Shown piece after piece: positions 51,693 through 60,914 of a DNA stretch of 64,000 bases. Every line of letters begins with the position of its first letter. Position 1 is the stretch's first letter. The stretch lies in assembly GCF_030732845.1 (NCBI RefSeq), contig NZ_JASHKA010000024.1, positions 1-64,000 on the forward strand, given 5' to 3'. The position numbers and the translations under genes are program-made. Below the pieces are notes generated by a model. That model was not told the DNA's origin. It did no database searches and worked only from the letters and a program-made list of their open reading frames with translations. The DNA is from Roseibium sp. MMSF_3544. GTDB lineage: Bacteria > Pseudomonadota > Alphaproteobacteria > Rhizobiales > Stappiaceae.

Positions 51693-52496
51693 TCATTCAT
51701 CCGGCGACCAAAGCCGGTCGAGATCGAACGCGGCGACGTCCTGCAACAGCTCGATAAAGCCCCTGGCGGCGTGGTCAAGCGACTGACGGCCTTTTTCGGC
51801 TGTCGCAAGAGCCGCGTTGCCGACCGCACCATGTGGATTGAGGTCTTGCGCTTTCCAGCCATATTGCGCCTTGCCGTGTCCGCGCAGGTGATTGAATTCC
51901 GACAGATAGCTTTGTTGTTCTGACGCAAAGTCCTGGGCCAGCTCCATGCGGACAAGGTCCGGGTGGAGGTGCAACATCAGCGACGTTTCAATGTCGCCGC
52001 CATGTATTCCATAGGTGAACTCATCCTCGGGAAACAGCCCCTCCGGCTGTCCAAAACGAAGCCAGTTCGTCGCGACCGCAAACATATGGTGCTTCACCCT
52101 GAGTTCGCGCGCCACGATATCCAGGATGGGGACGTTGCCGCCGTGCGAGTTGATCAGCACCAGCTTGCGTATGCCGGACCTGGCGACGCTTTCCCCTATT
52201 TCGATCCAGCAGCGTGTCACCGTTTCCCAACCAAGTGTCAGCGTTCCCGGAGAGGAAATGTGTTCGTCGGATTTTCCCACCTGTTGCGTCGGCAGGAAGG
52301 TAGCCGGAATGCCGTCGGGCAGGAGCTCCAGGACACGCGCAATCTGTCCTTCCGCGATGGCTGTGTCTGTAAAGAGCGGAAGATGGGGACCATGCTGTTC
52401 AATGGCGGCGACAGGCAAGACCGCAATCCAGTTCTCCCGCGACGGGTCCCGGAAGTCCTCAGTTGTCATATTATGCCAATAGCGCTTTGGCAGCAT
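51693..52496 (-). CDS. Creatininase-family amidohydrolase
   Basis: A 267-residue metal-dependent amidohydrolase. The metal ligands are in PVAAIEQHGPHLPLFTD (Glu/His/Asp), the LINSHGGN motif and HGGDIETS. The family includes creatininase, MftE-like peptidases and a scyllo-inosose hydrolase. The open frame runs to 53009, but its first ~165 residues are the antisense of the SprA gene, so the start is taken as ATG 52496, 8 bases after GGA; ATG 52502 is equally in frame. Nearby allantoin genes suggest a cyclic ureide or amide substrate, an inference. Confidence 0.85.
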   Translation of the reverse strand: MLPKRYWHNMTTEDFRDPSRENWIAVLPVAAIEQHGPHLPLFTDTAIAEGQIARVLELLPDGIPATFLPTQQVGKSDEHISSPGTLTLGWETVTRCWIEIGESVARSGIRKLVLINSHGGNVPILDIVARELRVKHHMFAVATNWLRFGQPEGLFPEDEFTYGIHGGDIETSLMLHLHPDLVRMELAQDFASEQQSYLSEFNHLRGHGKAQYGWKAQDLNPHGAVGNAALATAEKGRQSLDHAARGFIELLQDVAAFDLDRLWSPDE

Positions 52497-52649
52497 GGTC
52501 ATATTCCGTTCGATCGATATTCCCACCCTGCTTTGCATAGCAGGGACTGACAGGCAAGTGGCACGCTGCCTACACCTCACGAACATATGATCGAAACAAC
52601 TTAACCTCTGTTTAGAATTTGCTGACGTCTCTTGGCGACAATCGGTGCC

Positions 52650-53597
52650 ATGATCGGCGCCTTGCTGTCCAATACGCCGGCGAACCTTTTGAGAAGCAGT
52701 GGTGTCGCGGGCGAACGGGACCCCGGGACGGGAGCGGATGCTTTCGGCCGGGACAGGGAGAGTGCGCGCAACAGCCTGGCCAGCGCGTCCGTCCAGTCCG
52801 TCCGAAAGAACAACAGCCCGGTGCTGACTGCAGAAGCTGTTCTCGCGCTCCAGGATGCCGAGAGCGCGGAGACAGCAAAACGCGGTGCCACGAACTCCCA
52901 GTCCCAGGGTGCTGACGAAGAAACCGACGGTTCTACCGAAGGACAAACCTCCGCTGCCGGAACAGGCGCCGCATCCGGCCAACCCGGGCAGGGCCCTGCG
53001 CAGGCCCAATCAGGCGCTGACGACAAAGAAGATCCTGACGGTGACGGCCTGAACGAGGCAGAGGAAAAACAGGTTCAGGAACTGGCCAAGCGCGACCGCG
53101 AGGTGCGTGCGCACGAACAGGCTCATGCGCGTGTCGGCGGTCCTTACGCAGGCGCACCGAGCTACACGTTCCAGCAGGGGCCGGACGGCAAGCGCTATGC
53201 CATTGGCGGCGAAGTTCAGATCGACACCGGCAAGGAAAAGACACCTCAGGAAACCATCCGGAAGATGCAAGTCGTCATTCGCGCCGCGTTGGCACCGGCA
53301 GAACCGTCGTCGCAGGATCTGAAAGTCGCACAGCTGGCCCGCTCGCAGCTTTCTGAGGCTCAGGCCGAAGCGCGCCAGGAAAGAGCAGACGAACTGAAGG
53401 GCGGCGATGAAGATGCTGCGAAAGTTTCTGATGTTGGAAATATTGGCGGCGCGAGCGATGCCCGGCGGTCCGCTTCGCAGGACGGCGAAAACGGGTCTGG
53501 CTTGGGGGCGCGCAATTCGGAGGCATCCACGGCCTATCAATCAGCACTTCAACGGGTGAATGAAGCCGAGGCTTTGGTTGCTTCGATTGTGGCCTAG
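52650..53597 (+). CDS. SprA-related putative zinc metalloprotease (CJM1_0395-like)
   Basis: A 315-residue protein with a low-complexity Gln/Glu/Ala/Ser-rich N-terminal half and a conserved core: RDREVRAHEQAHARVGGPYAG, with an HExxH zinc motif (His155, Glu156, His159), then GPDGKRYAIGGEVQID and a helical KMQVVIRAALAPAEPSSQD segment. This matches the SprA-related family often annotated as putative metalloprotease. Protease activity is assumed from the HExxH motif only. The start is uncertain: a TTG at 52632 or ATG at 52650, neither with a clear ribosome site; the ATG is used. No signal peptide. Confidence 0.82.
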   Translation: MIGALLSNTPANLLRSSGVAGERDPGTGADAFGRDRESARNSLASASVQSVRKNNSPVLTAEAVLALQDAESAETAKRGATNSQSQGADEETDGSTEGQTSAAGTGAASGQPGQGPAQAQSGADDKEDPDGDGLNEAEEKQVQELAKRDREVRAHEQAHARVGGPYAGAPSYTFQQGPDGKRYAIGGEVQIDTGKEKTPQETIRKMQVVIRAALAPAEPSSQDLKVAQLARSQLSEAQAEARQERADELKGGDEDAAKVSDVGNIGGASDARRSASQDGENGSGLGARNSEASTAYQSALQRVNEAEALVASIVA

Positions 53598-53648
53598 CGC
53601 CTACGCTCGGTTTGTCTTTCCATGATTTCCTTCCCGGGCAGGCACTAA

Positions 53649-54509
53649 ATGAACATACAACGAAAATCCGTCCGAATACAGGATGGCACTGTCTTGAGTT
53701 ATCTGGAGGGCGGGGCTGGCAGGCCGCTTCTCATGGTGCACGGCTGGTCTCAATCGGCCATTGGATATTCCGGTCAGTTTGACGCTCTTTGTAAAATCCG
53801 CCGCGTGATCGCTCTCGACTGGCGCGGGCACGGGGAGTCCGGAAAGCCCGAGACAGGTTACCGGATTTGCCGGTTTGCCAAAGACCTGCTGGAATTTACA
53901 GACGCTTTGGCGCTTCGGGATTTCGACATTCTTTGTCATTCTCTCGGCGTGTCTGTGTTCTGGGCCTACATGTCCATGTTCGGAAACGAAAAGCCTCCCA
54001 GGAAACCAGTGTTCGTCGATGAGCCGGCAGCTCTTCTTGCCCGGCCTGACTGGACTGAGGAGACGAGGCGCAACGCCGGTGCGATCATCGGCTCTCTAAA
54101 GATGCTAACGGACTTCACCACGGCCATCCGCAACGCCGAAACGGTTGCCGCGCACGCGGAAATCATGCGTCCGATGTTCACCGCGTCCTATCCGCAGGAA
54201 GCACTTTTGGGCACTGCAAAGGAAAACCTGAAACTGCCACGACGGTACGCGGCCAGTCTTCTTGAGGACAATTGTCTTCAGGATTGGCGAAGCGTTGTCA
54301 GCGACTTGCGAAATGAGGTTCTCGTCGTTGCAGCGGAAGCGAGTCCGCACCCTTTGGACTCGCAGAAGTGGATAGCCGAGCAAATAGACGGCGCAAAGCT
54401 GGAGGTCATCTCCGAACGCGAAGGTGGCAGCCACTTCATGTTCATGGAAAACCCGGATTGGTTCAATGTTGCGGTCGCCGGGTTTTTGAACGGAACAGAA
54501 AAAGGCTGA
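53649..54509 (+). CDS. Alpha/beta hydrolase
   Basis: A 286-residue alpha/beta hydrolase. The oxyanion segment LLMVHGWSQS, the LDWRGHGESGKP motif, the nucleophile elbow LCHSLGVS (Ser) and a C-terminal His in GGSHFMFMENP are present. The acidic residue is less clear. It resembles non-heme haloperoxidases and esterases. It lies 51 bases after the SprA-like gene and upstream of an MFS gene; whether the two act together is unknown. Confidence 0.88.
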   Translation: MNIQRKSVRIQDGTVLSYLEGGAGRPLLMVHGWSQSAIGYSGQFDALCKIRRVIALDWRGHGESGKPETGYRICRFAKDLLEFTDALALRDFDILCHSLGVSVFWAYMSMFGNEKPPRKPVFVDEPAALLARPDWTEETRRNAGAIIGSLKMLTDFTTAIRNAETVAAHAEIMRPMFTASYPQEALLGTAKENLKLPRRYAASLLEDNCLQDWRSVVSDLRNEVLVVAAEASPHPLDSQKWIAEQIDGAKLEVISEREGGSHFMFMENPDWFNVAVAGFLNGTEKG

Positions 54510-54528
54510 CCGTTCGAGTGACATCGCA

Positions 54529-54580
54529 CCGGTTCAACAGTTGTTTTACCCCCGGACAAATGCATCGCTTGTTGAACCGG
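54529..54580. promoter_or_regulatory. Inverted repeat upstream of the YbjJ-like MFS gene
   Basis: CCGGTTCAAC at 54529-54538 and its complement GTTGAACCGG at 54571-54580 are separated by 32 bases, in the 142-base gap between the hydrolase stop and the MFS start at 54652. It may be a leader hairpin or a pair of half-sites for a regulator. No T run follows to make it a terminator. Confidence 0.4.
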
Positions 54581-54651
54581 GGCTGAGAACACGATACAGC
54601 CGTCGTCACAGTTTTTTGCGGAGACACGTTTCTCCAAATTCAGGTCACACC

Positions 54652-55794
54652 ATGCCAGCCATCGCCGCGCGCCGAGTAGTTTCGGCGGTCTTTTTCATGT
54701 GCGGAACGTTCATCGGTCTCTGGGCGTCGCGCATTCCGGACTTCAAGGCGGCCACTGGTCTGAGCGAAGGCGGGTTCGGTCTTCTATTACTGGTCATGGC
54801 GCTTGGGGCCTTTACCGCTTTTCCGCTTGCCGGTGCGCTCATGGACCGGCGTGGGTCTGCTGCGGTCACGAAACTTACGGCGGTCTGTACGGTCGTTGCC
54901 TTCACGCTTATCGGACTGGCGCCTTCAACGCTGCTGTTGACGATAGCGCTCTTTCTCGGCGGATTTGCCTTCGGCGCTCTGGACGTATCCATGAATGGGT
55001 GGGGGGCGGAGGTTGAAACGGCACTGAAGCGTCCGGTCATGTCCTCGTTTCATGGTCTGTTCAGCCTGGGTGCCGGAGGGGCGGCGGCTGTCGGCGGGCT
55101 CGCGATCGAGCTGGGCTTGAGCGTGCCGCAGCACTTTTGTCTGTGGAGTGTTCTTTCGCTTCCGATCCTCGTCTGGTCGCTTCGCCAGGCCTGGCCGCAT
55201 ACGCCTGCCGGTGATCCGGCGGCCAACAAGCCGCCGTTGTTCGCCATTCCAAAAGGTGCGCTCTTGCTGGCAGGGCTGATCGCGCTTGTCGCCGCGCTCG
55301 GAGAGGGCGCGATGACGGACTGGGCCGCGCTCTACCAGATCACCGATCTTGGATATTCGGAGTCGATTGCTCCGACGGCATTCACGGTCTTTTCCGTCGC
55401 CATGGTGATCATGCGGCTTGCAGGAGATCGCATCATTGCGCGCTATGGGCCCGTCCCGGTCGCTCGTGCAAGCGGTGTTGTTGCCGCGCTTGGCGGTGTG
55501 TTGCTTGTCTCGGGTGTGAACATCTGGGTCGTCTGGTCAGGAAGCTTCATCATGGGACTGGGATACGCCGTCCTTTTCCCGCTTGCCATGTCACGGGCCG
55601 CGGCAGACCCGCACATGTCGAAGGGCCTTGCGCTCGCGTCCGTTGCAACGCTTGGCTATGGTGCGTTTTTGTTTGGACCGCCGTTGCTCGGATTCATCGG
55701 CGACTTCTTTTCCCTCAGGGCGTCATTCGGAACAGTCGCAGTTTTGACACTCGTGATCCCATTCATGGCAGGTGCTCTCAAAGTGCGCTCCTGA
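54652..55794 (+). CDS. MFS transporter, YbjJ-like
   Basis: A 380-residue major facilitator with 12 predicted helices. FFMCGTFIGLWASRIPDFK in the first helix, the GALMDRRGS loop, LDVSMNGWGAEVE and SSFHGLFSLGAGG match YbjJ-like permeases of the fucose-permease-related group. The frame opens upstream to 54541, but ATG 54652 starts the first helix and is preceded by CAGGTCAC. The substrate is unknown. Confidence 0.88.
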   Translation: MPAIAARRVVSAVFFMCGTFIGLWASRIPDFKAATGLSEGGFGLLLLVMALGAFTAFPLAGALMDRRGSAAVTKLTAVCTVVAFTLIGLAPSTLLLTIALFLGGFAFGALDVSMNGWGAEVETALKRPVMSSFHGLFSLGAGGAAAVGGLAIELGLSVPQHFCLWSVLSLPILVWSLRQAWPHTPAGDPAANKPPLFAIPKGALLLAGLIALVAALGEGAMTDWAALYQITDLGYSESIAPTAFTVFSVAMVIMRLAGDRIIARYGPVPVARASGVVAALGGVLLVSGVNIWVVWSGSFIMGLGYAVLFPLAMSRAAADPHMSKGLALASVATLGYGAFLFGPPLLGFIGDFFSLRASFGTVAVLTLVIPFMAGALKVRS

Positions 55795-56129
55795 GCCGCA
55801 GAACCCACAGGTATTTGGCACAGCGCAGGCACTGGCAATCAGCCCATTACAAAGGTCCAAATGCGGTTGGTGCTGCCTTCCCGGAACCGGGCTGATCGTC
55901 CGCCGGTTCGACGGGCTCGCAGAGGTGCTTCGAAGTCACGTCATGAAGCGTTCAGAAAACAACGGCCTCTTAAGCTATTTTGCCGGCGAAAGACGGGCAA
56001 GTCGTCGCAGTTTCAAAAAAACCAAAAGCAGTCTTGAATGTGTCATTTGACGGTTAAATACTCCCGCTAGGTTTCGGCCGTGGCAAACGACTTGATGATT
56101 CGGGCTGATGTCGGGACAGGTAGCGAGCG
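55795..56129. other. 335-base intergenic stretch without a recognised gene
   Basis: Between the MFS stop and the MarR gene. A short frame of about 35 codons (ATG near 55943 to the stop at 56050) is possible but has no ribosome site or recognisable sequence. No hairpin terminator, operator or repeat stands out. Confidence 0.4.
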
Positions 56130-56663
56130 ATGGCGTTTAACTACAAAAAGAGCATTACTTTTCGGCTTGTTCAGGCGGCTAAAGCGCAGCGCGCCCGGTC
56201 GGGTGCGCATTTGATGCGTATCGGATTGCACCCCGGACAGGAGCTTGTGTTGAAGGTTCTGGCGGACACGGACGGTCGAACCATGAGCCAGCTGGCGCTA
56301 GCGCTCGGCGTTCAACCGCCGACCGTCACCAAGATGGTTACCCGTCTATCCAGCCAGGGATATGTGCGCCGGCAAGTCTCCGACACGGACGGTCGGCTGG
56401 CCCGTGTTTACCTGACCGAGGAGGGCCGGGAACTTGTCTTTTCAGTCGACAAGGCCTGGAAACGGTTGGAGCGGGAAGCCATGTCGGGTCTTGATGACAA
56501 GGACCGCAAGAAACTGCGCAAGCTGCTGCGTCAGGTGGAAAAGAACCTGTCTGTCGCTGTTGATGACGATCCGGAACATGAGAACGATTTTGAACCGGAT
56601 AACGAAGAGACTTCCGAAACCGAAAAGAAGGGTTCCAAGGGCAAGGAATTGTCTGTTGCCTGA
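56130..56663 (+). CDS. MarR-family regulator with an acidic tail
   Basis: A 177-residue winged-helix protein. The core (about residues 10-145) has the DNA-binding helix in TMSQLALALGVQPPTVTKMVTRL and the wing in RQVSDTDGRLARVYLTEEG. The C-terminal ~35 residues are strongly acidic and charged (DDDPEHENDFEPDNEE), an unusual extension that may contact partner proteins or be disordered. AGGTAGC precedes the ATG. It is convergent with chrA. The ligand is unknown. Confidence 0.92.
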   Translation: MAFNYKKSITFRLVQAAKAQRARSGAHLMRIGLHPGQELVLKVLADTDGRTMSQLALALGVQPPTVTKMVTRLSSQGYVRRQVSDTDGRLARVYLTEEGRELVFSVDKAWKRLEREAMSGLDDKDRKKLRKLLRQVEKNLSVAVDDDPEHENDFEPDNEETSETEKKGSKGKELSVA

Positions 56664-56731
56664 CAGCCGGGACGCGAGGCAGTAATGCGCCAGCCTCCGT
56701 TCGGCTGTTTGTGAAAACGCGCCCTAGCGTT

Positions 56732-58069
56732 TCAAAGCAGGAACGATTTCGCCAGGAAGCCAAGTATCGCCGTCGTTGCAAGTACGGTGATGATCCCGCG
56801 TTTTGCACCGAAGACCAAAAATGCCGCCAAGAGGGCTATTGCAGCAAGGACCGGGTCCAGGCTGAGCGGGCGGGGCCAAAGAACCTCGAGCGGGCCGAAC
56901 TCCACGGTCCGGGTTTCGGAAAAGAGCACATTCAGGGAAAACCAGACTGCAAGGTTCAGGATCGTTCCTGCTACTGCAGCGGTGATTGCGGAAAGTGCCC
57001 GGGCGAGTATTCGATTTCCCCTGAGCTTTTCCATCCAAGGCGCACCTGCGAGGACGAACAGAAAACTCGGCGCAAACGTGACCCAGGTCGTCAGAGCGGC
57101 GGCAAGGAGCGCGCCTGAGACAGGTGAAAACGGACCCGGGTCACTCCAGCCGCCCAGGAAGCCAACAAACTGTGTAACCAGAATGAGCGGACCGGGTGTT
57201 GTTTCCGCAAGTCCGAGACCGTCGAGCATTTCACCAGCTGTGAGCCAGGACTTGGTTTCAACCGCAACCTGAGCCATGTAGCTCAAAAGCGCATAAGCGC
57301 CGCCAAAGCTGACGACCGCCAGCAGTGAAAAGAACTCAGCGATCTCGACATAGACGTTCCCCGGTGCCAGCAGGAGGGCTGCTGCCAACGGCGGCGCGAT
57401 CCAAATGGCAATCCCGATCAGGACCGTCCGAATTGTTTTGGCGACCGTCGTTTGAGATGTTTCGGCATCCTGATCCTGATGAGATGCGCCGGGTGCATGA
57501 CCGAAAAACAGGCCAACGGCGGCGGCTCCCAGGATCACGAAGGGAAACGGAATCGACAGGAAAAACAGGGCGCAGAAGGAGAGGGCGCAGATCGCCCAGG
57601 CGAGGCGGGTCTTTAGTGCCTTCTGGCCGATCTTCATGAGGGCCTGCAGCACAATTGCGAGAACACCGGCCTTCACACCGTAGAAGATCGCCGAGATCAC
57701 CGAGGTGTCGCCGTAAGCTGCATAGATGTAGCTGACTGCGGCCATTGCGAACGCGCCGGGCAGAATGAACAGCAGACCGGCAATCAGTCCGCCCAGTGTG
57801 CGTGCACTCAACCAGCCGCAATAGGTAGCAAGCTGTTGCGCTTCCGGGCCGGGCAGCAACATGCAATAGTTCAAGGCATGCAGAAACCTGTCTTCGGACA
57901 GCCACTTGCGGTTTTCGACGAATTCCTGGTGCATGACCGAAATCTGAGCCGCCGGTCCACCAAAGGACAGGAGACCGACCTTGAGCGACACGCGTGTCAC
58001 TTCACCCAGCGACGGTCGTGTGCCACCGTCCGGTGAAGTTGGCTCTTCGGAGACTTGGTCAATCTGCAT
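56732..58069 (-). CDS. chrA: Chromate transporter ChrA (two CHR domains)
   Basis: A 445-residue membrane protein with two homologous CHR halves in tandem. The first has LSFGGPAAQISVMHQEFVE and LPGPEAQQLATYCGW, and the second VSFGGAYALLSYMAQVAVE and TTPGPLILVTQFVGFLGG. ChrA exports chromate by proton antiport. No ChrB regulator is adjacent; the MarR gene at 56130 is convergent. Confidence 0.94.
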   Translation of the reverse strand: MQIDQVSEEPTSPDGGTRPSLGEVTRVSLKVGLLSFGGPAAQISVMHQEFVENRKWLSEDRFLHALNYCMLLPGPEAQQLATYCGWLSARTLGGLIAGLLFILPGAFAMAAVSYIYAAYGDTSVISAIFYGVKAGVLAIVLQALMKIGQKALKTRLAWAICALSFCALFFLSIPFPFVILGAAAVGLFFGHAPGASHQDQDAETSQTTVAKTIRTVLIGIAIWIAPPLAAALLLAPGNVYVEIAEFFSLLAVVSFGGAYALLSYMAQVAVETKSWLTAGEMLDGLGLAETTPGPLILVTQFVGFLGGWSDPGPFSPVSGALLAAALTTWVTFAPSFLFVLAGAPWMEKLRGNRILARALSAITAAVAGTILNLAVWFSLNVLFSETRTVEFGPLEVLWPRPLSLDPVLAAIALLAAFLVFGAKRGIITVLATTAILGFLAKSFLL

Positions 58070-58231
58070 TGCGGAACGGTTCTCACAAAAGTCGCCGTTA
58101 CCTACGCGGTCTTCATGACGGCTGCAAGACGCGTTGGCCGATACAAAAAATTACAAATTGCTCATTTGCAAACGTTTGATCCTGAACCCATTTCTTCCAG
58201 AACGCAGAGAATGTTCGGGAAGGAAACTGAC

Positions 58232-58447
58232 ATGACAACCTATCAGACCATCAATGAGGAGCGCGGCGCGCGGCGTGCTGCCGAATTGCGCCGCCGCTTC
58301 AGTACCGTTTCAAAAGCGTCGACTGCTCGCGGAAGCACTCGTTTGCAACTGCCTGGAATGTCTTCACGCAAGCAATATCTCAAAAGCTTCCTGGTCTGGG
58401 TCGCGATGGCTGCGGTTCTTGTCCTCTTCGGAACCGTTCTTTTCTAA
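58232..58447 (+). CDS. Small protein with a C-terminal transmembrane segment
   Basis: A 71-residue protein. A basic, helix-prone N-terminus (MTTYQTINEERGARRAAELRR) leads to a single C-terminal hydrophobic segment (SFLVWVAMAAVLVLFGTVLF). AAGGA lies 6-7 bases ahead of ATG 58232; the longer frame from 58055 overlaps the chrA start and is less likely. It overlaps the convergent LysR gene by four bases at the 3' ends. The function is unknown; a tail-anchored inner-membrane protein is the best description. Confidence 0.65.
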   Translation: MTTYQTINEERGARRAAELRRRFSTVSKASTARGSTRLQLPGMSSRKQYLKSFLVWVAMAAVLVLFGTVLF

Positions 58448-59373
58448 GAAGCTACGGATTGGGAGGATCGGTTTTGACGCCGTTGATTGCGGGTCGAAGC
58501 ACTGGATGGAAAGGCGGTCAATTGAAGGCATTCCTTGAGAGCCGATGCAATTGCCGCAGTGATATCTGCCGGCGCATCGTCGGCCACGATGAGCGATCGC
58601 GTGACAGCCGGCAGTTCCGGGAGGCGGCGCTCCGCCGGGCAAATGCGCATTCCCTCCTGCATCGCGCGTGCCGGCAGGACCCCGACCGCCAGTCCAGCGC
58701 GAATTGCGCAGCGCAAGTTTGAAAAGCTCTCACTTTTGAATGCCACGTTGTAAGCACGTTGAACCTTGGCGAGATGGCCGATTGGCATCTGGCTCCACCA
58801 GCACCCACGATCGAGCAAGGCCAGTGGGACGGGTGTGTCCGGGTCACAATAGAAGGTGTCAGCTTCGACCCAATGCGTTGGCTCGGTCTCAAGCGGTTCT
58901 TCGCCATCGACCGGGCCGGGAACCACGGCAATATCGAGTTGACCGCTGTCTATGGCAGCAGGAAAGCCGGACGAACATCCTGATCGCACAAAGACATCGA
59001 GCATTGGATATGATTTGCCGAACTCTGACAGAACCCGTTCAAAAATCACGTCGTCATAGTGGTCGGGGATGCCTACCCTGACCTTGCCTCGCAAAGGTTG
59101 CTCGAACAGGGATTGCGCATGATGCAGATCGCTCAGGATTGATTGCGCGACAGGCAAGAGTTTTTCTCCGTCCGTCGTCAGCGTCATACCCTTTGCATGG
59201 CGCTCGAACAACTTCACCCCGAGCGCTGTTTCCAGTTTTCGCAATTGTACGCTGACGGCGGATTGAGTCCGGTTGAGCCGGTCCGCGGCGAGCGTCAGAT
59301 GTCCTTGCTCGGCGATCGCAACAAATGCCTTCAGCAGATCGGTGTTCAAGGATAGTCGTTCGATTTTTGTCAT
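58444..59373 (-). CDS. LysR-family transcriptional regulator (LrhA/HexA-like)
   Basis: A 309-residue LysR protein. The HTH (about residues 18-42, LTLAADRLNRTQSAVSVQLRKLE) is like LrhA, and the PLRGKVRVGIPDHYDD segment opens the effector domain. It is divergent from the TauE/SafE gene at 59451 with a 77-base gap, and may control that transporter. The C-terminal tail is Ser/Arg-rich. Confidence 0.92.
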   Translation of the reverse strand: MTKIERLSLNTDLLKAFVAIAEQGHLTLAADRLNRTQSAVSVQLRKLETALGVKLFERHAKGMTLTTDGEKLLPVAQSILSDLHHAQSLFEQPLRGKVRVGIPDHYDDVIFERVLSEFGKSYPMLDVFVRSGCSSGFPAAIDSGQLDIAVVPGPVDGEEPLETEPTHWVEADTFYCDPDTPVPLALLDRGCWWSQMPIGHLAKVQRAYNVAFKSESFSNLRCAIRAGLAVGVLPARAMQEGMRICPAERRLPELPAVTRSLIVADDAPADITAAIASALKECLQLTAFPSSASTRNQRRQNRSSQSVAS

Positions 59374-59450
59374 GATCTAGATACATACAATTCATTTTAT
59401 CAATGATCTTAGTCTCCCTAGTCTGCCGGTCAACAGCAAGGGGGTGGCTT

Positions 59451-60221
59451 ATGACAAATCCGGAAATTCTTCTGCTTGTTTTTGTGGGATTGATAGGAGG
59501 GGTGTGGAACGCCATTGCAGGCGGCGCGACACTCTTTACTTTTCCTGCGCTGATGTTCGCCGGTCTTCCGCCAGTGGTCGCAAACGCGACAAACTTTCTC
59601 GGGTTACTGCCGTCAAATGCGGCGGCACTTGCAGCTTACGGTGAAGAATTGCGTCGGGCGGGGCCTCAATTGATCACCCTAAGCTTCGTTTCCGGCGCAG
59701 GGGCGGCGGCCGGGTCCATGCTGCTCCTGATCTCCGACCCAGGGACCTTTGTGGTGCTGGTGCCTTTCCTGCTTGCCATTGCCACTTTGCTCTTCGCGTT
59801 CGGCGAGCAAATGCGCAAGGCATTCGTGCGCTGGGCGGGGCCGTCGCAGACATCTTTCGCGGTCTACGGGGTGCTGTTTTGCGTCTCGGTTTACGGTGGC
59901 TATTTCGGTGCAGGACTGGGGATCATCCTCCTCGCGATCGCGCAGGTGATCGGCCATACCGACTTTCATGCTGCCAACAGCATGAAAAACCTGCTTGCAA
60001 CCAATTTCACGATCATCAGCATCGTCATTTTCGGTGTCGGAGGCCTGATCGACTGGCCGGCGGCCCTTGTCATGATGATTGGCAGCACGCTGGGGGGCTA
60101 TTTCGGCGGGCGGTGGGCAAAACGCGTCAACCAGAAGGTTCTGCGCATATTGGTCATCGGCTTTGGCACGTTGCTCTCCGCCGTCTATTTCTGGCGAACT
60201 TTTGCAGTCGACTCCGTGTAA
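59451..60221 (+). CDS. TauE/SafE family sulfite exporter-like transporter
   Basis: A 256-residue membrane protein with about eight helices. The GGVWNAIAGGATLFTFPALMF and VYGGYFGAGLGIILLAI segments are the two internal repeats of TauE/SafE carriers, which move sulfite, sulfoacetate or other anions. The frame opens to 59403, but ATG at 59451 has an AAGGGGG site. A tpm gene follows 54 bases after its stop. Confidence 0.9.
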   Translation: MTNPEILLLVFVGLIGGVWNAIAGGATLFTFPALMFAGLPPVVANATNFLGLLPSNAAALAAYGEELRRAGPQLITLSFVSGAGAAAGSMLLLISDPGTFVVLVPFLLAIATLLFAFGEQMRKAFVRWAGPSQTSFAVYGVLFCVSVYGGYFGAGLGIILLAIAQVIGHTDFHAANSMKNLLATNFTIISIVIFGVGGLIDWPAALVMMIGSTLGGYFGGRWAKRVNQKVLRILVIGFGTLLSAVYFWRTFAVDSV

Positions 60222-60275
60222 GTTCGTTCCGAACGTTATCTTGAAAAAAACACCAGGCAGAAAGAACGGAGAGCT

Positions 60276-60914
60276 ATGGAAAAAGCGTTTTGGCAATCCC
60301 GCTGGCAAGAGGGAAAGATCGCCTTTCACGAGGGAGCGCCCAACCTGCACCTGGCCGGGCATTTCAGTGTGCTGTCCCTGGCACCCGGTTCGCATGTCTT
60401 CGTGCCGCTTTGCGGAAAGTCGGTGGATCTCGATTGGCTGCTGGCCGAGGAGTACCAAGTCAGCGGGATCGAATTGAACCGGGATGCAGTGGACGCGGTG
60501 TTCGAGCGGTTGAAGCTGATACCTGAGGTCAGCCCGGTCCGCGGACTGATCCGATATTCAACGGACGCGCTCGTGATCTGGTCCGGAGATTTCTTTGAGC
60601 TGAAGCCGGATGATCTCGGCCCCATCAACGCAGTCTACGACCGCGCTGCCCTCGTAGCTCTTCCTCCAGCCATGCGGCAAGCCTATGCGACACACTTGCA
60701 GACCCTGTCCGCGAACGCTCCGCAATTTCTGGTGACCTATGACTACGATCAGGCCCAGACCGAAGGCCCGCCTTTTTCAGTGCCGGAACGGAATGTGCGT
60801 GATCTCTATGAGGAGCTTTATGACATTCAGAAGCTCACGAGCGTGGACATCTACGGATCACTTGCTGAGCGGTGCAGCGGACAAGAAGAAGCCTGGCATC
60901 TCACCCGGCGCTAG
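60276..60914 (+). CDS. tpm: Thiopurine S-methyltransferase
   Basis: A 212-residue SAM-dependent methyltransferase. FWQSRWQEGKIAFHEGAPNLHL, the VFVPLCGKSVDLDWLL SAM motif, VSGIELNRDAV and VYDRAALVALPP match the bacterial Tpm family. It methylates thiols or, in several bacteria, selenite and tellurite species. Next to it are a TauE/SafE carrier and a TerB-like gene, which could be linked to metalloid handling, though the link is weak. Confidence 0.92.
   Translation: MEKAFWQSRWQEGKIAFHEGAPNLHLAGHFSVLSLAPGSHVFVPLCGKSVDLDWLLAEEYQVSGIELNRDAVDAVFERLKLIPEVSPVRGLIRYSTDALVIWSGDFFELKPDDLGPINAVYDRAALVALPPAMRQAYATHLQTLSANAPQFLVTYDYDQAQTEGPPFSVPERNVRDLYEELYDIQKLTSVDIYGSLAERCSGQEEAWHLTRR

Noticed and set aside
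52497..53009. N-terminal extension of about 170 residues on the creatininase-family protein
   Set aside because: It is the antisense of the SprA-related gene on the plus strand, has a biased composition, and the conserved domain begins at the ATG with GGA ahead (52496).
55943..56050. Possible 35-codon gene in the gap before the MarR gene
   Set aside because: No ribosome site, recognisable sequence or context.
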